Assembly (NCBI GenBank): GCA_963930655.1
Contig: OZ005621.1
Span: forward strand, 10,403,001 to 10,467,000
Source: Myrica gale
Lineage: Eukaryota; Streptophyta; Magnoliopsida; Fagales; Myricaceae
Length of the DNA stretch: 64,000 nt
Reading direction: 5' to 3'
The position numbers and the translations under genes are program-made. Below the pieces are notes generated by a model. It was given only the letters and a program-made list of their open reading frames with translations. It was not told the origin of the DNA and did not search any database. The stretch's first letter is position 1; every line of letters starts with the position of its first letter. Positions 34,980 through 47,069 of this stretch are shown piece after piece.

Positions 34980-35225
34980 ACAATGATAATTAATATTCTA
35001 CAGATCTTATCCATGGTCATTATTCATATGATTATATGTCTTCCAAAGATTGGTTCCATCCTGGGTTAGATTTTCGAAACATGTAAAGTTTTGATGTACA
35101 AAAGTGGGTTTTTTACGGACCAACCCAAACTTGGCACAGTTCGAACGTACCCTGAATTCAGTGTAACTCCCAAGCGAACCAGCTTTGTTTTGAGAAGAAA
35201 CCTCTGTTATCAGTTTTGATTGGAA
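34980..35225 (+). pseudogene. fragment of the SIM-repeat gene family (unit 4)
   Basis: Only the intron block is present: TCTTATCCATGGTCATTATT, TTCCAAAGATTGGTTCCATC, GACCAACCCAAACTTGG, CAGTTCGAAC and AAGAAACCTCTGTTATCA. All are matched at 25310-25570. No exon or promoter remains. Confidence 0.5.
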
Positions 35226-35293
35226 GATGGGACATTCTTCTACTCTTTAACCGCAAACCACTATCTTTAATGTTCGTTGACTTCAAGACCTAA

Positions 35294-37400
35294 ATGTCAA
35301 CTACAATGTCCGTTAATGGCGGCCTTTTTGATATGGTTCGAGTAGACAACGGGAAGGTACTTAATATTTGGACCTTAGAGTGGAGAGATGAAGAGCATGC
35401 TTATGATTGGTACAATACGTATGCAGTTAGAATTGAGTATAGCATCCATAAGAATTCCGGGTACAAGAATAAAGAGAAATGATACTATACATGTAGAACA
35501 TTCGTGTGTAGTAAAGAAGACTTGAGAAAAAGTGTTGAATTAGATGCGGTAGTGCTAAAGGAACGACGAAATACTAGATGTGGGTGCTTTGCTAGTTTCA
35601 CCATTCAGCGACAGTCAAATGTGTAGTACTGTACATTTGATTGGTGTGCACAACATAACCACGAGTTGGCTGCACCATCGAAAACTCATTTGCTCCGTTC
35701 ACATAGACGAATAAACAAATTGTAGCGTGTCGATGTAGATAGAGCATACATCTGTTCGAGGCTAGCACACAATTTGATGATGGCCAGACTGGGGGTAAAG
35801 AGAAGTTGAGATTCACACAAAAGACTTGAAGAATTACCTGAGCAGCAAAAGAAGTAACTCCATAGAGGTTGGAATAGCCAGTGCTCTTCTTAATTAGTTT
35901 AGTGATCAGTATAAAAAGAATTCACAATTCTTCTTCAATGTTATGTTCGACGATGATGAGCAAATAACTAATGTATTTTAGTCATATCATGACATGCGAA
36001 ATGACTATGCACTTTTTGGAGATTTTGTTTCGTTTGATACCACATACATGACAAACAATGAGCTTTGGGAGCATTTTTTGGAGTGAATCATCACAGAGAA
36101 CGGGTAGTGTTTGTGGCGTGCCTATTATTTGATGAGAAAACCCAATCATTCAAGTGGTTGTTTGAAAACTTCGTTAAGTGTATGGGAGGAAAAACACCTC
36201 AGTTACTTTTTACTGATCAAGATGTTGCGATGCTTGCCGCAATCCTTAGTGTCTTACTAGACACACTTCATTTCCTCTGCATATGGCATATTCAACAGAA
36301 TGCATTGAAGAATATTGATTCATTGTTTCGTGACAGTGACTTCAAGAAGGAATGTGATAAACTTTTATTTGATGCTGATGTCGATGATTTTGAGTTTGTA
36401 TGGTCTAAGATGATTGATGATCATGCATTACATGAGAATGAATGGTTGCATAAGATATATGAGAAGCATGAAAAGTGGGCCCCAATGTACATCCGAAATA
36501 TTTTCTGTGTCGGCAAAAAGAGTACATAATTGAGTGAAAGTTTTTGAAGATAGTACTGAATATGCCCCGGTTTTTTCAGCACTTTCAGCAAGCTATCGAT
36601 GATATGAGGTGCAAGGAGCTTCGATCAAATTTTGAGATGAAGGACAAGTTACCTAATCTACAGTTGACTGATCCACTTTGTGTTCATGCATCGAAAGTCT
36701 ACACTCACAATTTGAGAAGGCTTGTTGGATTGTATTAAATATTCAAAGAGAAAGTGTTGATTCCGAAGTGGTTGAGGTACATGTTTGCAGCCACGACTCA
36801 GATCATAATTGTTCGATGGCCAAACGACATGTTATCACCACTGTCAATTGGTTTCATCAATATAGTTGCAATTACTTTAGTTATATGAGTGTTATTTTTA
36901 GCCACATTTTGTGGTTGCTGAAACAAATAAGTGCTTTATCTATCCCAGAGGAGTATACACTAAGCTAGTGGACGAGGAAGGAAAGATTGATGGTTGATCC
37001 AGATTCCACATCAAGGAACATGTTGATCCGAAATTGGAGAGAGCTGCCAACCGCAGGAGGTTTATGAATATCTATGCATCTACTATTTGGAGATATAAGG
37101 ATGCCCTAGAATCATGGGAGGTCCTACAACATTGCCACACCACAATGGCGGATGACCTTGCTAAATTACCGCTTACTGGAGAGCCGTGCGTTCTTGAAAG
37201 TGCGGCTGATAAAGCAATAGTTGATGGAGCTCTAGAAGTGGGTGCAAAGGGGTGGAAAACTTGAGAGCCAAAGCATTGAGGCAACAAATGGTTGAAAAGT
37301 GCACTTGAAGGTAAAAAACGATTGAAGCATCGAGGTGGTTCCAAGATTGGCGCCATCACATCGTCCCAACCTATAGCTCGCCAGTTGCAGTTACAGGATG
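35294..37400 (+). pseudogene. FAR1-related (FRS/MULE-derived) gene, broken
   Basis: A FAR1 DNA-binding domain opens at 35294 (LEWRDEEHAYDWYNTYAVRI, then YYTCRTFVCSKEDLRKSVE in a second frame). DFVSFDTTYMTNNELW at about 36020 and the long frame 36065-36529 give the MULE transposase core: GAFFGVNHHRERVVFVACLL, FTDQDVAML and LCIWHIQQNA. Downstream frames (36544-37264) match the FRS C-terminal half, including RRRFMNIYASTIWRYKDALE. FHY3/FAR1 proteins are domesticated MULE transposases acting as transcription factors. At least five frameshifts or stops and an eroded SWIM region show a pseudogene. Very little sequence is lost, so decay is moderate. No MULE terminal repeats were found. Confidence 0.75.
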
Positions 37401-38858
37401 AAAAGTGAGCCAGAGGTACAATGTATATTCTTACTCAGATTTTATTTTCTTATATGGTTATTTCATAGCAGTTTATTTTGTTCCCTCCTAGGTATTAAGC
37501 GAAGACGAGCTACAATCGTAAATTGGGAAATATAGGAGCCTCGAATACTTGTAGGATTTTTTTAGAAAACACAATGGATCCTGAAAGGCTTATCTTTGCA
37601 CAAAAGAAAATCTTAACGCAGGGCCAAAATGAAAAGATGATTTTCTGTAAACTACAGGAGTTAATTCCTTCTCTGGGAGAGTTCAGATTGCCTTGAACAT
37701 ATTCTACAAATAACAATACTGCCCATAGCCTACCATTAAATTCCTAAGAAGTTTTCAGGAAACTTTGAACAGTGGTTGATGGATACTCCAGGAGATGTAC
37801 AGAACAAACCTTGAACATTCTGATATGACCCTTTTTTTCATCGACCAGAATACAAATAACTGAAGCTGAATCAAATTAAAGAACTACAACAAACATCTTG
37901 AACCTGTTTTACACAAAAATATATAGCCCAGAATGTAAAGAAACGTTTGAGCTAAATTTGTGCTTATATCCTGCTACAATAATTAACTAGAAAAGAGAAA
38001 TTTATAGGACTAACTGCGATGAGCATTATCTACTTGAAGTATTTAATGTACAATACACAGCTGTTGCAGTAGTTGGGTTAATATAAAGCAAATAATGTGG
38101 TTGGAGGATCATCTGACATGAGAGTTTCATACGACAGGATCTCTGTTAGTCTGTTTAACAACCATTAATGAATTAGTTTCATTTCATAATGCCTTTGAGC
38201 CAATCCCAGCCCCATAATTACTTACTCAAAAGAGATCAGCAAGAGAAACAGACAACTCGAACCTATTCATCTCACGCAACCAGACCAGATGTGGTAAAAT
38301 AAAAAAATCGATCCAAGGCAAAGCCATACTGATCCCTCAATCCACTAGATTCATTAAAAAAAGTAATGCGAGAGAACAAAAAAAGGTATACTTTATACTT
38401 TATAAAATAGAAATAAACAGGGGGGTCCTCTTCATGGCAAACAATGAAGGTAATGTCTGTGTATAATTTTCACAAACAGCGGGTCCTCTTCAAGTCTCAG
38501 AATTATCATCTGTCTTTCAATTTCAACAAAAACTGCAAAAAATCATTGTTCTCTTTGCCAGAATTACCATCTGCCGCTGCACTACTCCAAGTGGATTTTC
38601 TTTCAGGCCGAATGTCCCTTCCAATGTCAGTTTGTGGTACAGGTCTGCTACATGATTTCCATCACTTTCAAAAGTTTTTCTAATATGACTAGCACAATTG
38701 ATACAAATCATTCCTGTACCTAACAATGAAAATCCAGATAATCAAAGATGAAGCTTTTCCACGAGCAATCAATAAATTTGAAAGAAATTAAAATTAAACT
38801 TACTTTCCACCTAGAAATAAATTCTTGCTAGAAGCAGTGGCTTTTTATCACATAATAC
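37401..38858. other. non-coding stretch, nothing recognised
   Basis: Short frames at 37510-37716 and 38444-38726 overlap on opposite strands and show no domain. The composition is ordinary intergenic DNA. Confidence 0.4.
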
Positions 38859-39318
38859 CAGGGCCGGCTCAAGGGTAAGGCAGCTTAGGCGGTGGCCTAA
38901 GGCCTCACCCTGAGCAAGGCCCCGTAAAGACTAAAAATAATTTTTTATTTTTTATTTATTTATTTTTGTGTTGTAGATGACCCAAAAATAAAAAGACAAC
39001 TGTGCTAAGAATAAAATGGCAAGATGCAATATTTTCATTATGAGTTGACTAATATATTTCTTTCAGGCCTCCAAATCTTTTTTTAGAAATTTCTAAATTT
39101 TGCTCAAAGAAAAAAATGCTTTATAAATTTCTTAATTGTTCTAGTCATGGGGTCTTGATATCATGTAGTAGGGCCTCATAAAAAAACAATTAATGGGAGC
39201 CTTTGAATATTTTATATTAAATTTAATAATTTTCAAATATTTTTAATTAAATTTTATATTTTAAAAAGTCTAATAAATTATTTTGCCTTAGGCCCCCATT
39301 TTGTTTGAGCCGGCCCTG
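38859..39318. mobile_element. hAT MITE with 8-bp target duplication
   Basis: Perfect inverted ends CAGGGCCGGCTCAAG / TTGAGCCGGCCCTG and a perfect 8-bp duplication CATAATAC (38851-38858 and 39319-39326) define a 460-bp non-autonomous hAT element. The interior is AT-rich and non-coding. Confidence 0.92.
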
Positions 39319-39326
39319 CATAATAC

Positions 39327-40212
39327 CCAAGACAACATGGAAGTAAAAAAAAAACTGAATGGGCAAAAAAAAAAGGGTCTTGTTTTGTCAAAAGAATGTG
39401 AACAGAACATTCACCGTGGGCATAAAATGTTGTGACCACCAGATCAAACAATGTCCAAGAGTCACCGTCACAAATTACTATGCTGCCGAATTGAAAGTGC
39501 AAGATTACTATGATGCTGTCTGGAGAAAGAAATCACAGTGGGCGGAGGAAAAAAAAATTGTTGTTGGAAAGTTATTGGAGGGAAAAAAATCCGGCTATAA
39601 AATTGTAGGATTACCTTTTCTCTTGATTCCGGCGAACAGAGGAGAGAGAGAACGGAAATGAAGAGGAAATTGCGTGAGAAAGGGGAAGAAGAGAGAAGAG
39701 AAACTTGCGTGAGAAAGGAGAAAATGAATTTTTGGGGAGATTGGAGCAGCCAGTCGAGCCACCAAGCCATATTAGTCATTTTTTTCTTGAAATTTATGTA
39801 TACCAGCATGGATCAAGATCTTCTTTAATGTTAAGTCCAAATTAATTATTTGTTTTGAAGAAAAATAAACATAATATATGAGTCATATAATCAATGAATC
39901 AATGATGCTCATATTAAATTTTTAATTTTTTTATACAAATTTAACTACCATATAAATTAAATAGGGTATATATGATGACTAATCTCTACTATTTTCTTGA
40001 ATGGTTGCAATAAAAGGTGCCACAGGTGACGGGGCTTTGAACAATTGATTGAAAGTTATATAGGATGATTAGTCTAAGAAAAGACAAAAACTAGAAAAAC
40101 TAAAGGAAATATGCAAAATATACAAAACAAAATAAATAATAAATAAAAGAACATAGGTTGACTTGGAGCGTGCATGTTTTGTTTCTTCTAGATTGACAGG
40201 GTACACCACCCG
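39327..40212. other. non-coding stretch
   Basis: Overlapping frames at 39359-39809 on both strands are Lys/Ser-rich shadows. No domain or repeat is recognised. Confidence 0.4.
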
Positions 40213-40343
40213 GCAAAACTGACTTTTTTTTTTATGAAACCACTCATATTATAAAAAAGAAAGTACACACAACTAAAATAAAGATACACAAAAAGAAAGA
40301 CAACAAACAGGAAATTACTACAAACGAACAAAACAAAAAAAAA

Positions 40344-43300
40344 CTACAAAGCTAGGGGCATAACACTATTGAATTTCCATAACCCACGGTTAAGAAGGAA
40401 CGAAGCGGGAACGTCTCTAGAGAAGGAATGGGCAGCCGACCAGGCTACTAGGAAATGAGCTTTCGCATTTGAAACCCGAGAGATCTTAAGAGGTGAGAAT
40501 CGTGGGATGGAGAGAGATAACCTATGAAGATGTAAAATAAGAGGCTCAATCTTCCATGGAAAAAACGAAGCATTGGCGGTACCGATTAATCGTGAAAGCA
40601 TAAGATTTTCAATAACTGTTGCACAATCACCCTGTAATAATAAACTCTCAATCTTAAGCTCAACTGCTTTTGAAAGACCAACAAATTAAAGCAGCCTCTG
40701 TTTCGCCAATCAGTGGATCAGTTGTAGAAGACAGAGACGTCCATGCATGCATAATAGACCCATCAAAATGGTAAAGGATCGTCGCGACTAAAGAGAAAGA
40801 CGGACGAATGGCCACCTCGGAGAGGTATGCCAAGCAACCAAATGTTCTTGATGCGAATGGAGAATTTTGTGAAGAAGAGACGGAGGGTCCTGTCGAATAG
40901 CCTCATGAAAGATTTTGTTCCTTTCCATCCAAATAAAATCCATAAGAATAACAACAAAAAGCTGAAAAGAATGACGATCTTCTTGGGGTATACTGTATAC
41001 CCAGGCGACGATGGGGATCAATAATACAGTTGACCCACTGTGCAGGAGAGTGCTGGGGGAAGAGTTCGATTTTGAGTGACCACGGAGAATTTAGCCACAA
41101 AAATCGGGAGTAAAAGCAAGTGAACAATAGATGATGAAGCGATTCAATATTAGCCCCACATAAAAGACAATGAGATTCACCCCGAAAATTCGTAGATAGA
41201 GAAATTGCAAGCCTATGTCTAGTCGGCAGAATGTCCCAGGCAATTTTCCACAAAAAATGTTTCAGTCGTGCATGCATATTTAGGCTCCAAAATTTTGTCC
41301 AGTTAATGAGAGGAGCACTAGTATGAAGAGACGTGTTGATAAGCAGACTTCACAGTGAAAGAACCCTTCGAGTCTGGAGTCCACACTAAGCGGTCCGCTA
41401 CAGGTGATGGAGGAAGGTGAATGCACATGATTTCTGCTACAGTAAGACGATCAAAAGCCTCCTCAAGAAGACCAATCTTCCACGAACGAGTTGAAAACTT
41501 CGATAAAATGACTCACCAAAGACAAAGAAGTCTGAGCAGTAATGCCAGAACGTGGAAGAGGCCGAAAAGAGGGGATTGATGGAGTCTAGGGATCCACCCA
41601 AGTCCGAATTGAGTCCCCATTGCCGACTAAAGAACAACGACCCTGAGTAATAATATGGCGAGATTTTTGGAGACCTTTCCATATCCAAGAGGATGAAGGT
41701 TTCCTTTCAGCTTGCAAGAACTCTGTATTTCGAAGATATTTCGCGCTAAGACAGTTGACCCAGGGACGCTGAGAAGAAGAACCCATCATCCATCCTAGTT
41801 TAGAAAGAAGTGCCAGATTCACATCCTGTACCAGTTTCAACCCCATACCGCCCCGGGACATAGGAGTGCAAATCTTACTCCAAGAGTGCAAGGATAAATG
41901 GCGATTGCTATCATTTTTATATCCCCACCATAATTTAAGCAGCGAAGATGCAATATTCCTACACACCGAAAGAGGAAGCAAAAAATATGACATACAATAA
42001 ATAGGAATAGAGGCAGCAACTGATTTAATCAACATTGTCCTTCCAGCTTGGGACAAAAGTTTCCCTTTCCAGGCCGAAATTTTGCCATCAATCCGATGTT
42101 GAAGGTTTGCAAAAGCACCCTCTCTGGATCCTGTCATTAACAAAGGTAAACCCAAATGTGTAGAAGAATTGGTCATAAGTTTGAAACCAAAGAAATCACG
42201 GACAGCCCGAGCACATGAAGGAGATGTATTGGGAGTGATGTAGAAGGAAGATTTATGAGCATTTGGAGCCTAAACAGACCACTGAGAGAAAAGATCCAGA
42301 CAAAAATTAATGTTCCATGCTTCAATAGGGGATGCTTATCCAAAAATGAGCAAATCATCAGCATAGAGAAGGTGGGTTATAGGAGGACCCCCTCGATTCA
42401 AAGTAATTCTATGTGTCAGAGAGAGGGAATGAGCCTTATCAAGTAAACGAGACAAGATTTCCATTCCGATGAAAAATAAAAATTGCAATAAGGGATCTCC
42501 CTATCGAAGACCTCGAGAAGGGGTTACAGAACTATGTGGGCTACCATTGAGAAGTATTGAATACGAAACTGAAGAAAGACATTCTCGAATCCATTTGATC
42601 CACCGAGGACTGAAACCAAACACCTAAAGAGCCAAGAAAATAATACTCCACTCCATTCTGTCATAGGCTTTGGACGTATCAATCTTCAGGGTGAGACACC
42701 CATTTTTACCTTTTTTACTAGCCAGAGCATGGAAAAATCTCATGAGTCAGGATAGAATTGTCTTGAATAAGTTGCCCTGGAATGAACACAGACTAATGTT
42801 TAGAAATCATTCTTGACAAAAAAGGCTTCAATCGGGTAGAAATGATCTTAGAAATAATCTTGTAGCTGACATTGCAGAGACTGATGGGGCGATAATGCTG
42901 CACCTTGTGAGAGTTCCCTATTTTAGGAATGAGGACAATGAAAGTATGATTCATGGAAGGCAAAAGGCGACCTGTATTAAAGAAATCTTGCACCATCTGG
43001 ATAACATCCTAGTGAATAATATGCCAATATTCCTTGAAAAACAGAGTTGGAGCTTTAGTTGAACCCAGAGAGTGGACTGTATGAAATATTTCCTCAACTG
43101 TTGGACTAGTATCCAAAAGAAGAGATTCATGAGGATCTAGAATTGGAGAGATGAGATTAACCAAATCAAATGGAATAGAGGGGTCCGTAGATTGAAAAAG
43201 AGGAACAAAATAATTAACGAAAGAATCGCCAATATTTTGCCTACCCGACACCCAACTATTATCCTCAAGTTGAAGCGAGATAATAGAATTATGATTGCGG

Positions 43301-44403
43301 CGAATAACAGTAGAAGTGTAGAAGAATTTGGTGTTGAGGTCTCTAGACACTAACCACTCAACTCTTGAACGTTGCCGCCACAACAAATGCTCTCTAGTCA
43401 ACTGTTCATGAATTTCAGTTTTGAGAGAAGCTTCCAAAGATATAATATCTAAACTGGATTCTTGCTGTTGTGTCCAATCAAAAGCGCTTGTGAAAGATCG
43501 AATACGATCCCTGATAAAGCCAAAATGATTCTTGTTCCAAGTACGAAGACCATGTTTGACTTTTGTACATTTTTTGGAAAACACCAGTGTGGGTCGGCCA
43601 TCAAAATGCAGGCGCCAAACATCAGCAACAGTAAAAAAACTACCGGGATCCCGAATCCACATTTCTTCAAATTTAAAAGGACGAGGGAGGAAAGGACCTT
43701 GACCCTCAGTATCCAAAATCATATGGAGGTGATCAGAAGCAATAGAAGGAGAATGCAAAACGTAAGCATTAGGATATTGCACAAGCCATTTCTGGTTGGC
43801 AAGTCCGCGGTCGAGTCTTTCGTGAATATTCGCACACCCACCCCTGCCATTATTCCATGTAAAGTGATTACCATTAAATCCCAAGTCCACCAAACCATAG
43901 GAAGATATGAAATGACCTAACCCACCAGCAGAAGAAGTAGCAAAGGGACGACCACTCCTTTTTTCACCTTGTGAAGCAACAGAGTTAAAATCTTCAATCA
44001 GAAGCCAAGGTTCTGAGTGAGCACAAGCCAAGCTGTGCAAAGCATCCGAAAAACGTGGCTTGTCATTGTAACGTGAAGGATCATAAGTAAATGACAATAA
44101 AAAGGCAGACTGTGGGAGATCAGGATACAAAAGCACGTTAATCATCCATTTAGAACAACTGAGAATAGATACAGGGATGTTAGGGCGCCACAAAAATAGT
44201 AGACCACCTCTACTACCTATAGGTGGTGCAAAAGCGAAAAGAGAGAATCCAAACTTATGCACAGTAGTAGTAGTTTGATCCTCTCTTAACTTAGTTTCCA
44301 AAAGAAACAAACAGTCAGGATTATAAGTAGCTTTAAGGGCCCGTAGAGCTCTAGCAGCCGAAGCTTGGCCAATGCCCCGACAATTCCTGGATATTAGGAT
44401 CAT
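40344..44403 (-). pseudogene. L1 ORF2 (endonuclease, reverse transcriptase, RNase H), broken
   Basis: The 464-codon frame 44403-43009 starts MILISRNCRGIGQASAARAL, the apurinic-type endonuclease. It keeps LFLLETKLRED and SDHLHMI, but the usual GDFN reads EDFN. RT pieces are LPSMNHTFIVLIPKIGNSHK ... RPISLCNVSYKIISKII (42996-42793), YADDLLIFG followed by a stop (about 42370-42340), and the thumb/connection 42176-41586 with GRTMLIKSVAASIPIYCMSY. The zf-RVT domain (HFLWKIAWDILPTRHRL, CLLCGANIESLHHLLFTC) is at 41277-40903, and the RNase H end at 40601-40344. Catalytic YADD is retained, but stops and frameshifts prevent a full protein. Confidence 0.85.
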
Positions 44404-44970
44404 GGAGCATTGGGAGGCTGGTTGAGGTCTGTCTCGTCCACCTGTGGGTCTATCAGGACAGTGAAAGGATCATCAAACAAAGTCAGTGCTTTGGCCCTGC
44501 GAGATTTGGCCAACTTGTTGAGTCTAGTCTGGTTCCGTTTGAAAGAGGTCAACGCCTTCTTGGACTGACGTAAAACGTGTAGAAGGGGATCATCTGGATC
44601 ATTAGAAGCAGGGACCAATAAAGGCAGGGCTTCAGGAGCAGCATTTATCAGCAAAGGTTGCGCTACAGGGACAAAAGGCAGCTCAGCAGGAGCCTCATTG
44701 ATTAGCAAGGGCAACTCAACAGGAACCGAAGGCAGTGCAAGTCTCTTCCCAGCCGAAGGGGGTACAAAAGCATCAACCTCAGTGATTTTGTGCTTGCCTT
44801 TAACATGGCAATAATCTTCAATGTTCTGGACTGTAGAAAGAGTTGGTGCAGGAGGCATAAAAACATGAAACCCACTGCGAACTGGATCTGGAGTGGCAAA
44901 AGTAGTTGAATCGAGCACTGAAGGAGGTACCACGATCGACAACATCTCAGTATTATCCTCAAGTAGGACT

Positions 44971-45097
44971 CAGGGGCGGACCCAGGCCCGGGCGAACCTG
45001 GGCGGCCGCCCGGGGTCCGCCTCTAAAATTTGTTTTTTTATGTATAATTTGTTTTTTTTTAAAATAAGTGTACTGGGCCGCCCTGGGTCCGCCCCTG
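44971..45097. mobile_element. 127-bp hAT MITE
   Basis: The ends CAGGGGCGGACCCAGG and CCTGGGTCCGCCCCTG are perfect inverted repeats. Inner GCGGCCGCCC / GGCCGCCC extends the pairing. No 8-bp duplication was found, perhaps because its left end coincides with the larger element's edge. Confidence 0.75.
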
Positions 45098-45384
45098 CTG
45101 CTATGTATAGGGAAGAAGTGAAGGTCCTGAAGGATGTTAAAAGCTGGCTGTCGTACACGCAATACATATTTGTTTTGGCCTCTGATGCCTTTCTTAGTAC
45201 TGATGGGAAGAATTTGCGAAGAAATGGTACCATTGTCGTGACGCCTCCTGAAAGTCCAATAGCAAAATTTCCCAGGAAAATCGTCAGTTGTAGTGGAAAC
45301 CAAGAATTTGCAGTGACATTCTTTATAAGCCTTAATTCCATGCAAGCTGATCATTTTCACCACAATCATATTTATGCCAATTAA
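45098..45384 (+). other. open reading frame of unknown origin inside the hAT insertion
   Basis: About 93 codons are open to the stop at 45382-45384. They contain EEVKVLKDVKSWLSYTQYIF, PPESPIAKFPRKIVSCSGNQ and EFAVTFFISLNSMQADHFHH. Composition and codon use look like a real soluble protein rather than AT-rich noise, and no transposase or L1 motif is seen. It may be a host-gene exon captured by the transposon. Against this, the minus strand is also open through most of the stretch, so chance is not excluded. I do not recognise the family. Confidence 0.35.
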
Positions 45385-46775
45385 GTAATTAATTAATTAA
45401 CACAGCCTCCGCCTCCCTAAATGCTAGCCGGTCTTGGATGAAATCATTGTGATCCATCGCTCAAGAAAATTTCTACGTCTGTGAGATCCATGGAAAACAT
45501 GGTTTAGGAAACTTTTATAAGTTTACAAACTTATGATGCATAATTAATTAGGGAACAAATAGCTATATATATTGGAGAAAATCCATTACAAAGGCTTGTA
45601 TGTCCTAGTTTTCTAAGCATGTTTTAGTTGGACCCAAAGGCTGCCTTCGGTATTATGCAGTAGTTGACTTCTACAAAAGTAAATAGAAATAATTGAAAGA
45701 ACTTTTGGACTTATTGGCTATTGCCTCTGCCCACTTGGAGTAATTTGCAAGGGCATATTCTCGGTTTAATCCAACAAAATCTTCCCTTAGTGAGGTGGGT
45801 ATTTGGGAATCTTGTTCTGTTCCTTTCTCCCCACTCTCACAGATGGCGCTCCTATCAAAGACTCCGTGTGGTAAAGGTGGGGGTTTTGTTGGACAAGATG
45901 AGGTCCAGGGCAGTGGACAACATAAACCCGCCTAGGTGATTAAAAAATGCGGACTGGGCTGATCCCATCAGGCCCAGGCCACATTTTATTTTATTTTTTA
46001 AAACAGGGGGTGAAACGACGCCGTTTCCCCCTGTGTTTTGAACCAAAAAAATTCTCTCCTCTCCCTTATGCGATCTCCATTCTCCCGACTGAGCCGACTC
46101 CCCTCTCAGTCCTCAGGCTCTCTCTCTTCAGCCTTCAGCTCACCGTCGGCGCCTTCGCTTCAGCCTTCAGCCTTCGGTCTCTCGAGGTACTGGCACGACA
46201 ATATTAGCTTCCATCTTTTTTATTTCTTCTTTTTTTTTTGAGGCATTTCATCAAACATGTCTGTGGTAGTGGGGATGATTCATGATTGGCTATCATTTGT
46301 TCGGTTGCTGAGAGAAGTAGGGAAAATAAAAGGAATGGATGTAAAAAATGTCTTTTTTTTGTTTTTTGGCAGTTTGTTGCCTCATAAATTAGAATTAGAA
46401 AACTTTGATCAGCGAAGTTAGAGCTTTATTTGTATTTTACTGTGATCCTCTCCTCCCCCCTCTTCTTCTTATTGAGGCTGCATTATTCTAATCGGATTAT
46501 GCATGTCAATTTGAGTTTAAGTTTTTACCAATTTTTTTAAGGATTTGTTTCTCTTAAATTTTGGTGCAGATTTTAATTGCTTTGTGGCTTTGATGTAGAG
46601 TTGGTTGCTAAGAAAGTGTGGGAAAGGAAAGAAGTCAGAGTTTTGAATGCAACATTTTGGTTGTGTTATGATGCTGTAGAAATTTTGGAAAATGAATAAA
46701 AAAAGTAGGGGAAAAGTGAATTTAGGATTTTGAATCCTGAATTATTCTGGGCTTCAAGATATTGGATCTCTTGCT

Positions 46776-47069
46776 GTGAAGATGGTTGAGACCAGAAAGA
46801 ATATTTTGTATTCATTAGTTTATCTACTTATTACGTTGGTATTGGTCTTACCGGTTACGACTGCAACTGTTGAGAGAGTGTTCTCTGCGATGAAAATTAT
46901 CAAGACTAATTTGTGTAATAGGATGAGAAATGATTGGATTAATGATTGCATGATAGTGTACATCGAGCGAGAAATTTTTGAAACTATTGAGAACGAAGTC
47001 ATTTTGCAACGTTTTCAGAAGATGCACAACCGTAGGATCCAATTGTCCCCTCTCAGTTGTAGTACATAG
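46776..47069 (+). pseudogene. hAT transposase C-terminal dimerisation fragment
   Basis: The 97-codon frame contains VLVLPVTTATVERVFSAMKI, NRMRNDWINDCMIVYIEREI and IENEVILQRFQKM. This is the conserved C-terminus of the ZMYM1-like hAT transposases of plants. The rest of the transposase is deleted, and the upstream GC-rich stretch 46000-46200 is probably its leader. The hAT terminus follows 158 bp later at 47227. The fragment is too short to be catalytic. Confidence 0.75.
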
